Assembly (NCBI RefSeq): GCF_012349115.1
Contig: NZ_PQIG01000104.1
Location: 1-47,814, forward strand
DNA length: 47,814 bases
DNA from: Rhizobium ruizarguesonis
Lineage (GTDB): Bacteria; Pseudomonadota; Alphaproteobacteria; Rhizobiales; Rhizobiaceae
Direction: 5' to 3'
The notes under the pieces are model-generated. The model saw nothing but the letters and a program-made list of their open reading frames with translations. It was not told the origin of the DNA and did no database searches. The position numbers and the translations under genes were made by a program. This document shows, piece after piece, positions 33,407 through 41,284 of this stretch; within the stretch, counting starts at the first letter, position 1, and each line of letters starts with the position of its first letter.

Positions 33407-34807
33407 CTATCCCGCCACTGCGCCTTGAGCGTCCAATTCCTTCATCACCTCGTCGACCGCGGCTTTCGCGATCGCGACCATTTCGTCGATTTCGGCTTCC
33501 GTCATGACCAACGGCGGAGCAAAGCCCAAGATGTCCCCGTGTGGCATCGCCCTGGCAATCAGGTTGCGATTGCGGGCCGCTTGGGAAATACGCGCTCCGA
33601 CTTTGAGACCCGGATCGAACGAGGACTTGGCGCCGCGGTCGGAGACGAACTCGATGGCCGCCAGCATGCCGACACCACGGACTTCGCCGACGATCGGATT
33701 CTGATCGAATTCTGCCCTCAGCCGTTGCAGAAGATACGCGCCTTTGGTCGCGGACTGGCCCGCCAGGTTCTCCCGCTCAACGATATCAAGGACTGCGTTT
33801 GCGGCCGCTGCGCCGATCGGATGGCCGGAATAGGTGTAGCCGTGTGAGAAGGATCCCACCCGAGGCGTCGCTTCCTCCATAACCTCATAGACTTTCTGCG
33901 AAATGATCGCAGCCGACAGCGGCACATAGGCAGACGTCAAGCCCTTGGCGACGGTGACCAGATCGGGCTCGATGCCATAAAGATCCGAACCGAACATGGC
34001 GCCGGTGCGGCCAAACCCGCAGACCACCTCGTCGGCAATCAGCAGCACGTCGTATTTCTTCAGCACAGCCTGGATTTTCGTCCAGTATCCCGCCGGCGGC
34101 GGTATAATGCCCCCCGTCCCAAGGACCGGCTCCGCTATGAAGGCGCCGATAGTGTCCGGCCCCTCGGCGAGAATAAGCGCTTCCAGCTCTTCGGCGCGGC
34201 GCTGTGAAAAGGTTTCTTCGGTCTCGCCAGGCATCGCACCACGATAGAAATGCGGGACGCCGGTGCGCAGAATTCCCGAAACCGGCAGATCCATGTGATC
34301 GTGGTAGAAGCTCAGGCCCGTCATGGAGCCGGAAACCACTGAACACCCATGATAGCCACGCTCGCGCGAGATGATCTTCTTCTTCTGCGGTTTTCCGCGA
34401 AGATTGTTGTAATACCAGACGATTTTTGCCTGCGTCTCATTCGCATCCGAACCTGACAGCCCGTAGAAGACCTTCGACATGTTGCCGGGCGCCATTCGCA
34501 CCAGTCGGTCGGAAAGACGTGCGAGCTCCTCCGTCGTGTGCGCGGCGTAGGAATGATAATAGGCAAGCTTGTAGGCCTGACGGGCGATCGCCTCGGCAAC
34601 TTCGGTGCGGCCGTAGCCGACATTGACGCAATAGAGGCCTGCAAACCCGTCGAGATATTCCCGGCCGGACGCGTCCCGGATACGAACGCCTTTTCCAGTC
34701 TCGACGATGGTAGGTTCAGTCTCGCCCGCCGCGTAATCCTTGAGGTAGGTGAACGGGTGCAGAACTGTCCTACGGTCCATGTCTGCTAATTCAGCGATAT
34801 TGGTCAT
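33407..34807 (-). CDS. class-III aminotransferase (omega-amino acid--pyruvate type)
   Basis: This 466-residue PLP enzyme of fold-type I has the substrate-side YLDGFAGLYCVNVGYG, the PLP-phosphate segment YGLSGSDANETQAKIV, VLLIADEVVCGFGRTG with the PLP-binding Asp, and the Schiff-base lysine in TVAKGLTSAYVPLSA. It removes a terminal or alpha amino group using pyruvate or a similar acceptor. It is the first gene of the transporter operon (GAGGAA ribosome site) and is divergent from the Lrp gene at 35047. Unlike the enzyme at 17046-18374 it lacks KPMGNG and NNV...GHCHP, so it is a true aminotransferase by pattern. Confidence 0.88.
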   Translation of the reverse strand: MTNIAELADMDRRTVLHPFTYLKDYAAGETEPTIVETGKGVRIRDASGREYLDGFAGLYCVNVGYGRTEVAEAIARQAYKLAYYHSYAAHTTEELARLSDRLVRMAPGNMSKVFYGLSGSDANETQAKIVWYYNNLRGKPQKKKIISRERGYHGCSVVSGSMTGLSFYHDHMDLPVSGILRTGVPHFYRGAMPGETEETFSQRRAEELEALILAEGPDTIGAFIAEPVLGTGGIIPPPAGYWTKIQAVLKKYDVLLIADEVVCGFGRTGAMFGSDLYGIEPDLVTVAKGLTSAYVPLSAAIISQKVYEVMEEATPRVGSFSHGYTYSGHPIGAAAANAVLDIVERENLAGQSATKGAYLLQRLRAEFDQNPIVGEVRGVGMLAAIEFVSDRGAKSSFDPGLKVGARISQAARNRNLIARAMPHGDILGFAPPLVMTEAEIDEMVAIAKAAVDEVMKELDAQGAVAG

Positions 34808-35046
34808 CGTTATTTCCTCATGCGGCCGTCAAGACAAACGCACCGTATTTCCTGTGGTCAGGAGCAAGATCGCCGCCCCGAGTATGTCGCACTGTCATCC
34901 TCCGCTTGAACTTTTTTCGTCGCCTCACTCCCTTGCAAAATGAAGCGTAAGGCCATTCGAACGCCGCATTTCCCGATAAATATTGATCTCACGAAGAAAT
35001 CCTGCTTTTTGGGGCGGCAAAACGATGAAATTATGCGGATTTTCCC
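34808..35046. promoter_or_regulatory. divergent promoter region, aminotransferase-transporter operon / Lrp gene
   Basis: A 239-bp gap between two divergent starts. Minus-strand -35/-10-like elements are possible (TTGCTC with TACGGT at about 16 bp) but weak. The A/T-rich stretch near 34970-35045, including AAATATTGATCTCACGAAGAAATCC, resembles the loose sites bound by Lrp/AsnC proteins. I can define no exact operator. Confidence 0.35.
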
Positions 35047-35523
35047 ATGCAGCTTGACCGCCTTGATGCTCGCCTGCTCAGCATTGTGCAAAATCACAAC
35101 AAGCACAGCAGCGAAGAACTCGGCGCGATGGTTGGTCTATCGGCCACTGCGGTGCAGCGCCGCCTCAAGCGGCTGCGTGAGGCGGGTGTGATCGAGGCCG
35201 ACGTGTCGATTGTGAAACACAAATTCGTCGGGCGGCCCATCGCGATGCTTGTGCTGGTGACGCTCGAGCGCGAAAGAGCAGACATTGTTGACCGCTTCAA
35301 GCAATCGATACGGCAGATGCCGGAAGTCATGAACGGCTATTATGTAACGGGAGACGCGGACTTCGTCCTGATTGTCACTGCTCAAAGCATGGAGGACTAT
35401 GAGGTCTTTACCCGCAAGTTCTTCTATGAAAATCCCGATATCAAAGGTTTCAAGACAATGGTTGTCATGGACCGGGTCAAGACGGGCTTTTCAGTTCCGA
35501 TCGACTTTGATCAGTTCTCCTGA
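35047..35523 (+). CDS. Lrp/AsnC family transcriptional regulator
   Basis: This 158-residue regulator starts MQLDRLDARLLSIVQNHNKH. The helix-turn-helix is SEELGAMVGLSATAVQRRLK (about residues 22-42). The RAM domain has MNGYYVTGDADFVLIVTAQ. It is divergent from the aminotransferase-transporter operon and upstream of the homoserine dehydrogenase-like gene, so it probably senses an amino acid and activates one or both sides. The ribosome site is weak. One of three AsnC-type regulators in the window. Confidence 0.9.
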   Translation: MQLDRLDARLLSIVQNHNKHSSEELGAMVGLSATAVQRRLKRLREAGVIEADVSIVKHKFVGRPIAMLVLVTLERERADIVDRFKQSIRQMPEVMNGYYVTGDADFVLIVTAQSMEDYEVFTRKFFYENPDIKGFKTMVVMDRVKTGFSVPIDFDQFS

Positions 35524-35791
35524 TGTTTTTTGACTCCCACGGAAATCGGCCCCAGACGCGTCACTCGGGCTGAAACACAGCTGCCATTTTGACGGATTGC
35601 GCCTGAAGCCAAATCGGCTTTCCTCGGCTGGACCATCTTATCCGTTCGAGTTCTCACGCGGAATGGGACGGCACGGCAAGACGGCGGCTGAATGAGCAAA
35701 ATGCACGGCAGATTGGTCTGTTTGCGCCGTTCCGACTGAGCGATCCGCATCCGATGATATGCGCACACATCGCTTCACCGGAGGGTACCAC

Positions 35792-36853
35792 GTGAAAATC
35801 TACAACATTGCTCTAATCGGATTTGGTGGCGTCAACCGCGCGTTGGCCGAACTCATCGCGACGAAGAACACTCTGTGGGAACGGGATCTCGGTTTCCGCC
35901 TGAACATCGTTGCTGTCAGCGATCTTTATCTCGGTTCCGTAATTTCGCCGAACGGCCTTGACGCCAAGACACTCGTTGACGCGAATTTCGCAAAGGGCGG
36001 TTTTGGCCGGCTTTCTGGGGGTAGCGCGGAAGCCGATAACGAGATGATCATCAAGACAGCGCCTGTCGACATCGTCGTGGAAGCAACATTTACAAACCCC
36101 AAGGACGGCGAGCCGGCTGTTTCGCACTGCCGCTGGGCCCTTAAGTCTGGCAAACATGTCGTCACCACCAACAAGGGGCCAGTCGCAATCGCCGCTCAGG
36201 AGCTAAAGGCTCTTGCGAAGGCAAACAACGTTCATTTCGAATATGAAGGCTCCGTCATGAGCGGCACCCCCGTCATCCGCATGGCGGAGAAGACCCTCGC
36301 GGGCGCGGAGATGAAAGGGTTTGAAGGAATTCTGAATGGTACGTCAAACTTCGTCCTCGGCCGCATGGAGAACGGTCTCGACTTTGCCAGCGCCGTCGCG
36401 GAAGCGCAGGCACTCGGTTTTGCCGAAGCCGATCCGACAGCCGACGTCGAAGGTTTCGACGTCCGCCTCAAGGTGGTGATCCTCGCAAACGAGCTGCTGG
36501 GAGCAAACCTCAAGCCGGAGGAAATCTCCTGCGAAGGCATTTCCAAGCTTTCTCCTTCCGACATCGAAGCGGCGGCAAAGGTCAACAGCCGTTGGAAGTT
36601 GATCGGATCGGCCGTTCGCAATGCCGACGGGACGATAACCGGCAGCGTTGCTCCGAAACAGCTGCCGCGCGAGCATCCGCTCGCCGGTGTCAACGGCGCT
36701 ACCAACGCAGTCTCGCTGAACACCGAACTGCTGGGCTCTGTCACTGTCACGGGTCCAGGCGCCGGCCGGACCGAGACCGCCTATGCGCTGCTGTCCGACA
36801 TTGTCGCCATCCATAATGCCCGGTCTGGCAGCCTTGGGAAGGAGGCTGCGTGA
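35792..36853 (+). CDS. homoserine dehydrogenase family protein without ACT domain
   Basis: This 353-residue NAD(P)-dependent enzyme has the dinucleotide site IALIGFGGVNRALAEL, then GKHVVTTNKGPVA, the homoserine signature LNGTSNFVLGRME, and AEADPTADVEGFDVRLK, whose Asp/Lys pair serves hydride transfer. No C-terminal ACT domain is present, so it is probably not feedback-regulated by threonine, which suits a degradative role: homoserine to aspartate 4-semialdehyde. I choose the GTG at 35792, because GGAGGG lies six bases upstream. It overlaps the aldehyde dehydrogenase by one base (TGATG). A plasmid-borne homoserine catabolic locus with a homoserine dehydrogenase is known in Rhizobium leguminosarum. 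Confidence 0.85.
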   Translation: MKIYNIALIGFGGVNRALAELIATKNTLWERDLGFRLNIVAVSDLYLGSVISPNGLDAKTLVDANFAKGGFGRLSGGSAEADNEMIIKTAPVDIVVEATFTNPKDGEPAVSHCRWALKSGKHVVTTNKGPVAIAAQELKALAKANNVHFEYEGSVMSGTPVIRMAEKTLAGAEMKGFEGILNGTSNFVLGRMENGLDFASAVAEAQALGFAEADPTADVEGFDVRLKVVILANELLGANLKPEEISCEGISKLSPSDIEAAAKVNSRWKLIGSAVRNADGTITGSVAPKQLPREHPLAGVNGATNAVSLNTELLGSVTVTGPGAGRTETAYALLSDIVAIHNARSGSLGKEAA

Positions 36854-38268
36854 TGGCAAGCTTCGCCCTGTGCAAAAAGACATCTCCAGCAGAGATCTTG
36901 GTCAGCAATCCATTCGATGGCAGCTTGGTCGGTGTGGTCTCCGAGACTAGTGCGAGCGCGGTAAACCTGCTGCTTGAGCGCGCCAATCGTGGCGCGCAGA
37001 TCGCCCGATTGCTTCCCCGCCACCAGCGCTCCGCAATTCTCGATAAGGCTGCAGCGACCGTTGAAGCCCGCAAGGAGGAATTTGCGCTCCTGATCGTGCG
37101 GGAGGCCGGGAAGACAATCACCCAGGCGCGCAAGGAGGTGACACGCTGTGTCAACACTTTGAAGCTCTCGGCGGAAGAGGCCAAGCGAAACGCCGGCGAA
37201 GTCATTCCCTTTGACGCCTATGCCGGATCGGAATCCCGTCAAGGCTGGTATACCCGAGAGCCACTGGGCATCATCACGGCGATCACGCCTTATAATGATC
37301 CGCTTAATCTCGTGGCCCACAAGCTCGGCCCCGCCATCGCCGGCGGCAATGCAATACTCCTGAAGCCTTCCGAGCTTACCCCTCTCTCGGCCATCAAGCT
37401 GGCGGACGTGTTGATCGAAAGCGGTCTGCCGGGAGAAGTCCTCACGGTCGCTGTCGGCGGCGCCGACTTGGGCAAGGCGCTCGTTTCGGCAAATGAGGTT
37501 CGAATGATCTCCTTCACAGGCGGCTTTGCAACCGGCGAGGCCATCGCAAAATCCGCCGGTATCAAGAAACTCGCGATGGATCTCGGTGGAAATGCACCAG
37601 TTATCGTGATGGAAAACAGCGATGTTGACGCCGCTGTTGAAGATTGTGTGTCAGGCGCCTTCTGGGCGGCGGGTCAGAACTGTATCGGCACTCAGAGGAT
37701 TCTAGTCCAGCGCCCGATCTATGAGCGGTTCAAGGCCGCGTTCGTGACTCAGACCCTCGAGCTGAGAACCGGCGACCCGATGGAAGCTGACACTGACATG
37801 GGTCCGATGATCACCGAAAAGGCGGTCGACCGCGCCGCTTCCATGGTCGAGCGTGCGATCGCTGCCGGCGCGGCGCTGCTTTGCGGCCACAAGCCCTCCG
37901 GTACACTCTATCCTCCGACCATCCTCGAGAATGTGCCGGCGACGTGCGACGTGTTGAATGAGGAAGTCTTCGCACCGGTTGTCATCCTGCAGCCGTTCGA
38001 CGAATTGGATGAGGCAATACAACTGGCAAACAACCCGGAATATAGCCTGCATGCGGGGATCTTTACCAACGATCTCGCCGATGCCCTCGATGCCGCCAAG
38101 AGGATCGATGCCGGGGGTATAATGATCAATCAGTCATCCGACTACCGATTCGACGCGATGCCCTTTGGAGGTTTCAAATACGGCAGCATGGGGCGCGAAG
38201 GCGTGCGCTTCGCTTACGAAGACATGACCCAACCGAAAGTCATCTGCATCACTCGGTTGCAGCGCTGA
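36853..38268 (+). CDS. aldehyde dehydrogenase, candidate aspartate 4-semialdehyde to aspartate step
   Basis: This 471-residue ALDH has the cofactor motif ITAITPYNDPLNLVAHKLGP, the general-base Glu replaced by Asp in AMDLGGNAPVIVMENSD, the catalytic Cys in AAGQNCIGTQR, and NEEVFAPVVILQPFD. The GQNCIGTQR form is that of the phosphonoacetaldehyde/sulfoacetaldehyde/lactaldehyde-type ALDH branch. It is translationally coupled to the homoserine dehydrogenase, so aspartate semialdehyde is the most natural substrate, giving aspartate. ASD of biosynthesis is unrelated. A strong hairpin follows about 94 bp after its stop. Confidence 0.85.
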   Translation: MASFALCKKTSPAEILVSNPFDGSLVGVVSETSASAVNLLLERANRGAQIARLLPRHQRSAILDKAAATVEARKEEFALLIVREAGKTITQARKEVTRCVNTLKLSAEEAKRNAGEVIPFDAYAGSESRQGWYTREPLGIITAITPYNDPLNLVAHKLGPAIAGGNAILLKPSELTPLSAIKLADVLIESGLPGEVLTVAVGGADLGKALVSANEVRMISFTGGFATGEAIAKSAGIKKLAMDLGGNAPVIVMENSDVDAAVEDCVSGAFWAAGQNCIGTQRILVQRPIYERFKAAFVTQTLELRTGDPMEADTDMGPMITEKAVDRAASMVERAIAAGAALLCGHKPSGTLYPPTILENVPATCDVLNEEVFAPVVILQPFDELDEAIQLANNPEYSLHAGIFTNDLADALDAAKRIDAGGIMINQSSDYRFDAMPFGGFKYGSMGREGVRFAYEDMTQPKVICITRLQR

Positions 38269-38361
38269 CCGGCCAGCCAATCTAAGACCATCGTTGCCTC
38301 CGAAAATTAAGATGTTCCAATGATCTGTCACCGTGCTTGTCACCCCTCCGCCAATGGTAAA

Positions 38362-38394
38362 GTCGCTGAGGCTGCGTTTTGCAGCCTCATCGAC
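38362..38394 (+). terminator. strong hairpin after the homoserine dehydrogenase/ALDH operon
   Basis: TGAGGCTGC (38367-38375) pairs perfectly with GCAGCCTCA (38381-38389) around GTTTT, and an outer GTCG/CGAC adds four pairs after one mismatch. It lies between convergent genes and could end transcripts from both sides. There is no T-run beyond the stem. The remainder of the 286-bp gap (38269-38554) shows nothing else. Confidence 0.55.
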
Positions 38395-38554
38395 TGGCAA
38401 ATCGCCGAGGACACGTCAGGGTTTGCCCTGCGGAACCACGGGAATGCCCAATGCATAGCCATGAAGAATACAAGCGCGTCCGTGGAAGTGGCGATCGAGA
38501 CTGCAAATGGTCGCGTGGACGGCATAGGCGTGCATCGACCGATACTCGCCGCTC

Positions 38555-38998
38555 CTATTTTCGGATCACGGAGGAGAGTGCAAAAGAAGTCAGTGTGTCG
38601 CGCACACCGGGCATCTCGGCTATTAGGTGCCAAATTTGCGTTATGCGGTCTGCCTTGGAAGACTCTACCCTGACAAGGAGATCGAAATCGCCGGTCATCA
38701 CATCACAAGCGACCACTTCCGGGATTTTCCGAAGCGCCTGAATAACATCCCCGCCCCTCATGCGATCATGGCGATAGACGAAGACGAGCGCGGTCGTCAC
38801 GTTTCGGCTAGTTGCTCCATCGCCGGTGATGATCGTATATCCCTTGATGAAGCCTTCTCGTTCAAGTCGCTCTATCCGTACCCGCACGGCGTTGCGCGAA
38901 AGATTTACCTTCGCCGACAACTCGGCATGCGAGGTTCGAGCGTTGGCCTTCAATGCGGCCACTATCTGTTCGTCGGTCCGATCAAGAGAATTTTTCAT
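38555..38998 (-). CDS. Lrp/AsnC family transcriptional regulator
   Basis: This 147-residue protein begins NSLDRTDEQIVAALKANART. The helix-turn-helix is ELSAKVNLSRNAVRVRIERL (about residues 26-45). The RAM domain has VVACDVMTGDFDLLVRVE. The ATG at 38998 is chosen; the frame is open to a TTG at 39016 that overlaps the stop of the upstream ThrB-like gene. The pair is thus one transcript converging on the homoserine dehydrogenase operon. It is the third AsnC regulator of the window. Confidence 0.87.
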   Translation of the reverse strand: MKNSLDRTDEQIVAALKANARTSHAELSAKVNLSRNAVRVRIERLEREGFIKGYTIITGDGATSRNVTTALVFVYRHDRMRGGDVIQALRKIPEVVACDVMTGDFDLLVRVESSKADRITQIWHLIAEMPGVRDTLTSFALSSVIRK

Positions 38999-39012
38999 GG
39001 CGTTGGAGCCGA

Positions 39013-39801
39013 TCAATTACCTAGAATGTCCGAAGTTGCCGAACGATATGCTAACACGGCCATTTCCGGTAGGAAGCTTCTTTCCTTCTGGCTGGCAAAC
39101 CGTCTAGCTGTGGACGCCATGATGAAGCCTGGTAAGGCTTCCTTTTCGGGGCCGCTCAGTTGTCGAACCTCTTCATAACCCTGAAGCAGCGCACGTGCCC
39201 GATCCTTGTTCAGTTCTCCGCCGGGTTCCGCCACCCAGCCGACCAGCACATCTGCAATCTCCGATACGAACGCATCGTCGTGGCGAAGCCTGAAGTTAAT
39301 GATCCCGCTCACGTCATTTCCAACGAAAAAGACATTCGCCTGGGCCAACGCGCCGTGAACTGTCCCGGTTGGAAGGGCTGGCGAAAGAGGCTTTGTCTTC
39401 CGTTCAAAAACAGAATGGATTTGAGCCATCGTGCGGCCCAGGCTTCGGCACTTTGCCGGGCCTGCAAGGGTGGACGAGGAGCCCTGTACAAAGCTGACGG
39501 TAGCAACCAATCGGTCTGCAGCCCGACACGTGGCATGGCCTTGGAGCGTGCGCAGCGGCCTAGGGCACGGCACGCGATTTTGAAAGAGCGCCTCCATGGT
39601 CTCGAAGGCTCTTTCCAGATCCAGAGGCTGGACTCCATTTTCGAAAAGCGTCACAATGAACTCGCCTTCCTGGGCGCGAAACAGGTAGGTCGTATCGGTG
39701 TCGCCATCAGCGATGCCGATCACAGACGAGAGCGACGTAAAACCATAGGCTGCGATGATCGATTGGCGATCGCCGTCAGAAAGCTCGGTAAAAACAGCCA
39801 T
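39013..39801 (-). CDS. ThrB (homoserine kinase type II)-like protein lacking catalytic residues, candidate pseudokinase
   Basis: This 262-residue APH-fold protein aligns over its length with homoserine kinase ThrB: MAVFTELSDGDRQSIIAAYG, then GEFIVTLFENGVQPLDLE and the late GYEEVRQLSGPEKEALPGFI. Where ThrB has H-A-D-L-F-x-D-N-V, this protein has HGALAQANV, and the metal-binding I-D-F is INF. The catalytic Asp and the metal Asp are therefore both lost, while the reading frame is intact. It also ends about 50 residues earlier than typical ThrB. It may bind homoserine or a relative without phosphorylating it. The ribosome site AAGGGAG is good. It is co-transcribed with the AsnC gene downstream. 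Confidence 0.8.
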   Translation of the reverse strand: MAVFTELSDGDRQSIIAAYGFTSLSSVIGIADGDTDTTYLFRAQEGEFIVTLFENGVQPLDLERAFETMEALFQNRVPCPRPLRTLQGHATCRAADRLVATVSFVQGSSSTLAGPAKCRSLGRTMAQIHSVFERKTKPLSPALPTGTVHGALAQANVFFVGNDVSGIINFRLRHDDAFVSEIADVLVGWVAEPGGELNKDRARALLQGYEEVRQLSGPEKEALPGFIMASTARRFASQKERSFLPEMAVLAYRSATSDILGN

Positions 39802-39893
39802 TTTCGCTCCCTTATGACGGCCGATGATTTAGCGCTCGAACGAACTCCCACGGGCCGCGAGAACTCCCGCATTGCTGCGAGCGATTGCCTGGC

Positions 39894-39927
39894 AAAACGC
39901 GCGGCGGAAAATATTCTGTTCCGCCGC
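39894..39927 (-). terminator. Rho-independent-type terminator after the third cupin gene
   Basis: GCGGCGGAA (39901-39909) and TTCCGCCGC (39919-39927) form a perfect 9-bp stem. Read on the minus strand it is followed three bases later by TTTT (39897-39894). It lies 43 bp behind the cupin stop and ends the M20-hydroxyacid dehydrogenase-cupin operon before the ThrB-like gene. Confidence 0.6.
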
Positions 39928-39969
39928 GGCGCAGACGATTGCTCGTCGTCTCCCACCGACGCCCAGCAG

Positions 39970-40323
39970 TTACATGACCGTCACGTAGATCTTACGGACG
40001 GTTTCCACGGTACGCCATGTGCCGACGAAACCGGGCTTCATCACGAAACTGTCACCCGCTTTGTAGGTAACCGGTTCTCCGCCAACCGGCGTGATTTCCA
40101 CGACCCCCTGAAGGATGTGGCAAAACTCGAAGGTCTCGCCCTTGACGGAATGCGTCAGTCCCGGAGTTGCCTCCCAGACGCCGGTGTGGATCATTTCGCC
40201 TCTCGCTACGTCCTGGGCCCAGGACTTGAACGACGGATCGCCGGAAATAAGACGCTCCGGCCCGGGCTTGGATTCACGCGGAGCTTCTGTGCTGTTCGGT
40301 ACGATGGTCTTGAGGAGGGACAT
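39970..40323 (-). CDS. DUF861 cupin protein (third paralogue)
   Basis: This 117-residue cupin starts MSLLKTIVPNSTEAPRESKPG and has THSVKGETFEFCHILQGVVE and GDSFVMKPGFVGTWRTVET. It is the closest relative of the cupin at 24039-24392. The ribosome site AAGGAGAAAAC is strong. It lies 28 bp behind the 2-hydroxyacid dehydrogenase and is the last gene of that operon. It again lacks the second-motif His. Function unknown. Confidence 0.85.
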   Translation of the reverse strand: MSLLKTIVPNSTEAPRESKPGPERLISGDPSFKSWAQDVARGEMIHTGVWEATPGLTHSVKGETFEFCHILQGVVEITPVGGEPVTYKAGDSFVMKPGFVGTWRTVETVRKIYVTVM

Positions 40324-40351
40324 GTTTTCTCCTTGCTCTCCTGGTTGCAGC

Positions 40352-41275
40352 TCAATAACCGCGGTCGCGATCGACGAGCCCGATCAGGTCGAGGCCGTCG
40401 CGATGGCGCTTGATGTTGTCGATGACGGCGCGGGCCGCCGTTTCTGGTTGCGTAACGCTTGCGATATGCGGCGTCAGAATAATCTTTGGATGTCGCCAGA
40501 AACCATGTTCGGGAGGCAAGGGCTCAGGTTCGGTGACGTCGATGACCGCGCTCGACAGATGCCCCGCGTCGAGAGCCGCAATGAGCGCGTCGTGATCGAG
40601 TTGGGCGCCGCGCCCCACGTGGATGAGCGCCGCGCCGGTTGGAAGCGTCTCTAAGAGCGCGGCGTCGAGCAGTCCTTGCGTCTCTTGCGTCAGCGGCAGG
40701 AGACAGATCAGGATGTCTGTACGCGCCAGAAACGGGGTGAGGCCGTCCGGACCGTGATAGCAGTCAACATCCTCCACCTGTCGCTCCGAGCGGCTCCAGG
40801 CGGCAAGCGGAAAGCCGAAGGGTTTCAGTCGCTCGACGACGGCCTGGGCGAGCAGGCCGAGGCCAAGGATACCGATCCGCTGCTGGGCGGCTGGGCGCGC
40901 GGGAAGGGGAAGCCAGGTGGCGTCGGCCTGTTGGCCAATATAGGCCTTCAGCTTTCGGTGAATAGCGAGCACCGCGAGCGTCACATATTCTTGCATCATC
41001 CGGACGATGCCGTCCTCGACCATGCGGACGAGCATGACGTTCGGGGGGAGCGTTTGCGGCTTGAACTGGTCAACGCCGGCGCCGATCGAGAAGACGACCT
41101 CCAGGTTCTTGAAGCGATGAAGATCGGGCGGCGCCGTCCAGGTCAGGATGTAGCGGATGTCGTCTGGATTGCGTTCCGAGATATCCATGGCGAAAGGCAG
41201 ATCGGGCAGATCGCGCGCAAAAGCATCCGCGAAGACGCGACCTCTTTCTCGATCCGAATTGAACCAGAAAACCAT
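40352..41275 (-). CDS. D-isomer-specific 2-hydroxyacid dehydrogenase (GhrA-like)
   Basis: This 307-residue protein has a short first lobe, then the NAD(P) motif GILGLGLLAQAVVERL and the Arg for NADP selectivity in AWSRSERQ. The catalytic set is VGRGAQLDHDALIAALDAG (Arg), DVTEPEPLPPEHGFW (Glu) and ILTPHIASVTQ (His). The plan is that of glyoxylate/hydroxypyruvate reductase A. It probably reduces a 2-oxo acid to a D-2-hydroxy acid, or the reverse. The ATG at 41275 is nine bases behind the M20 gene. The oxidase-RidA module at 13 kb, controlled by a like promoter, could supply the 2-oxo acid. Confidence 0.88.
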   Translation of the reverse strand: MVFWFNSDRERGRVFADAFARDLPDLPFAMDISERNPDDIRYILTWTAPPDLHRFKNLEVVFSIGAGVDQFKPQTLPPNVMLVRMVEDGIVRMMQEYVTLAVLAIHRKLKAYIGQQADATWLPLPARPAAQQRIGILGLGLLAQAVVERLKPFGFPLAAWSRSERQVEDVDCYHGPDGLTPFLARTDILICLLPLTQETQGLLDAALLETLPTGAALIHVGRGAQLDHDALIAALDAGHLSSAVIDVTEPEPLPPEHGFWRHPKIILTPHIASVTQPETAARAVIDNIKRHRDGLDLIGLVDRDRGY

Positions 41276-41284
41276 GATTCTCTC

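Noticed and set aside
26509..34807. Complete hydroxyectoine degradation locus
   Set aside because: Only EutB- and EutC-like proteins are present; ectoine hydrolase, the deacetylase of the AstE family and an EhuB-like binding protein are missing.
38362..38394. Hairpins at 38362, 22864 and 39901 as parts of a CRISPR array or riboswitch
   Set aside because: Each is single, sits at gene ends and shares no repeat sequence with the others; terminator or mRNA-end function is simpler.
39013..39801. Functional homoserine kinase (thrB)
   Set aside because: The catalytic Asp of the HxD loop and the metal-binding Asp are replaced, and the C-terminus is short.
39160..40413. Long plus-strand open frame (417 codons) across the ThrB-like and cupin genes
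   Set aside because: It is antisense to two genes with clear families and ribosome sites, has no family resemblance and spans their intergenic terminator; a shadow of high-GC codon use.
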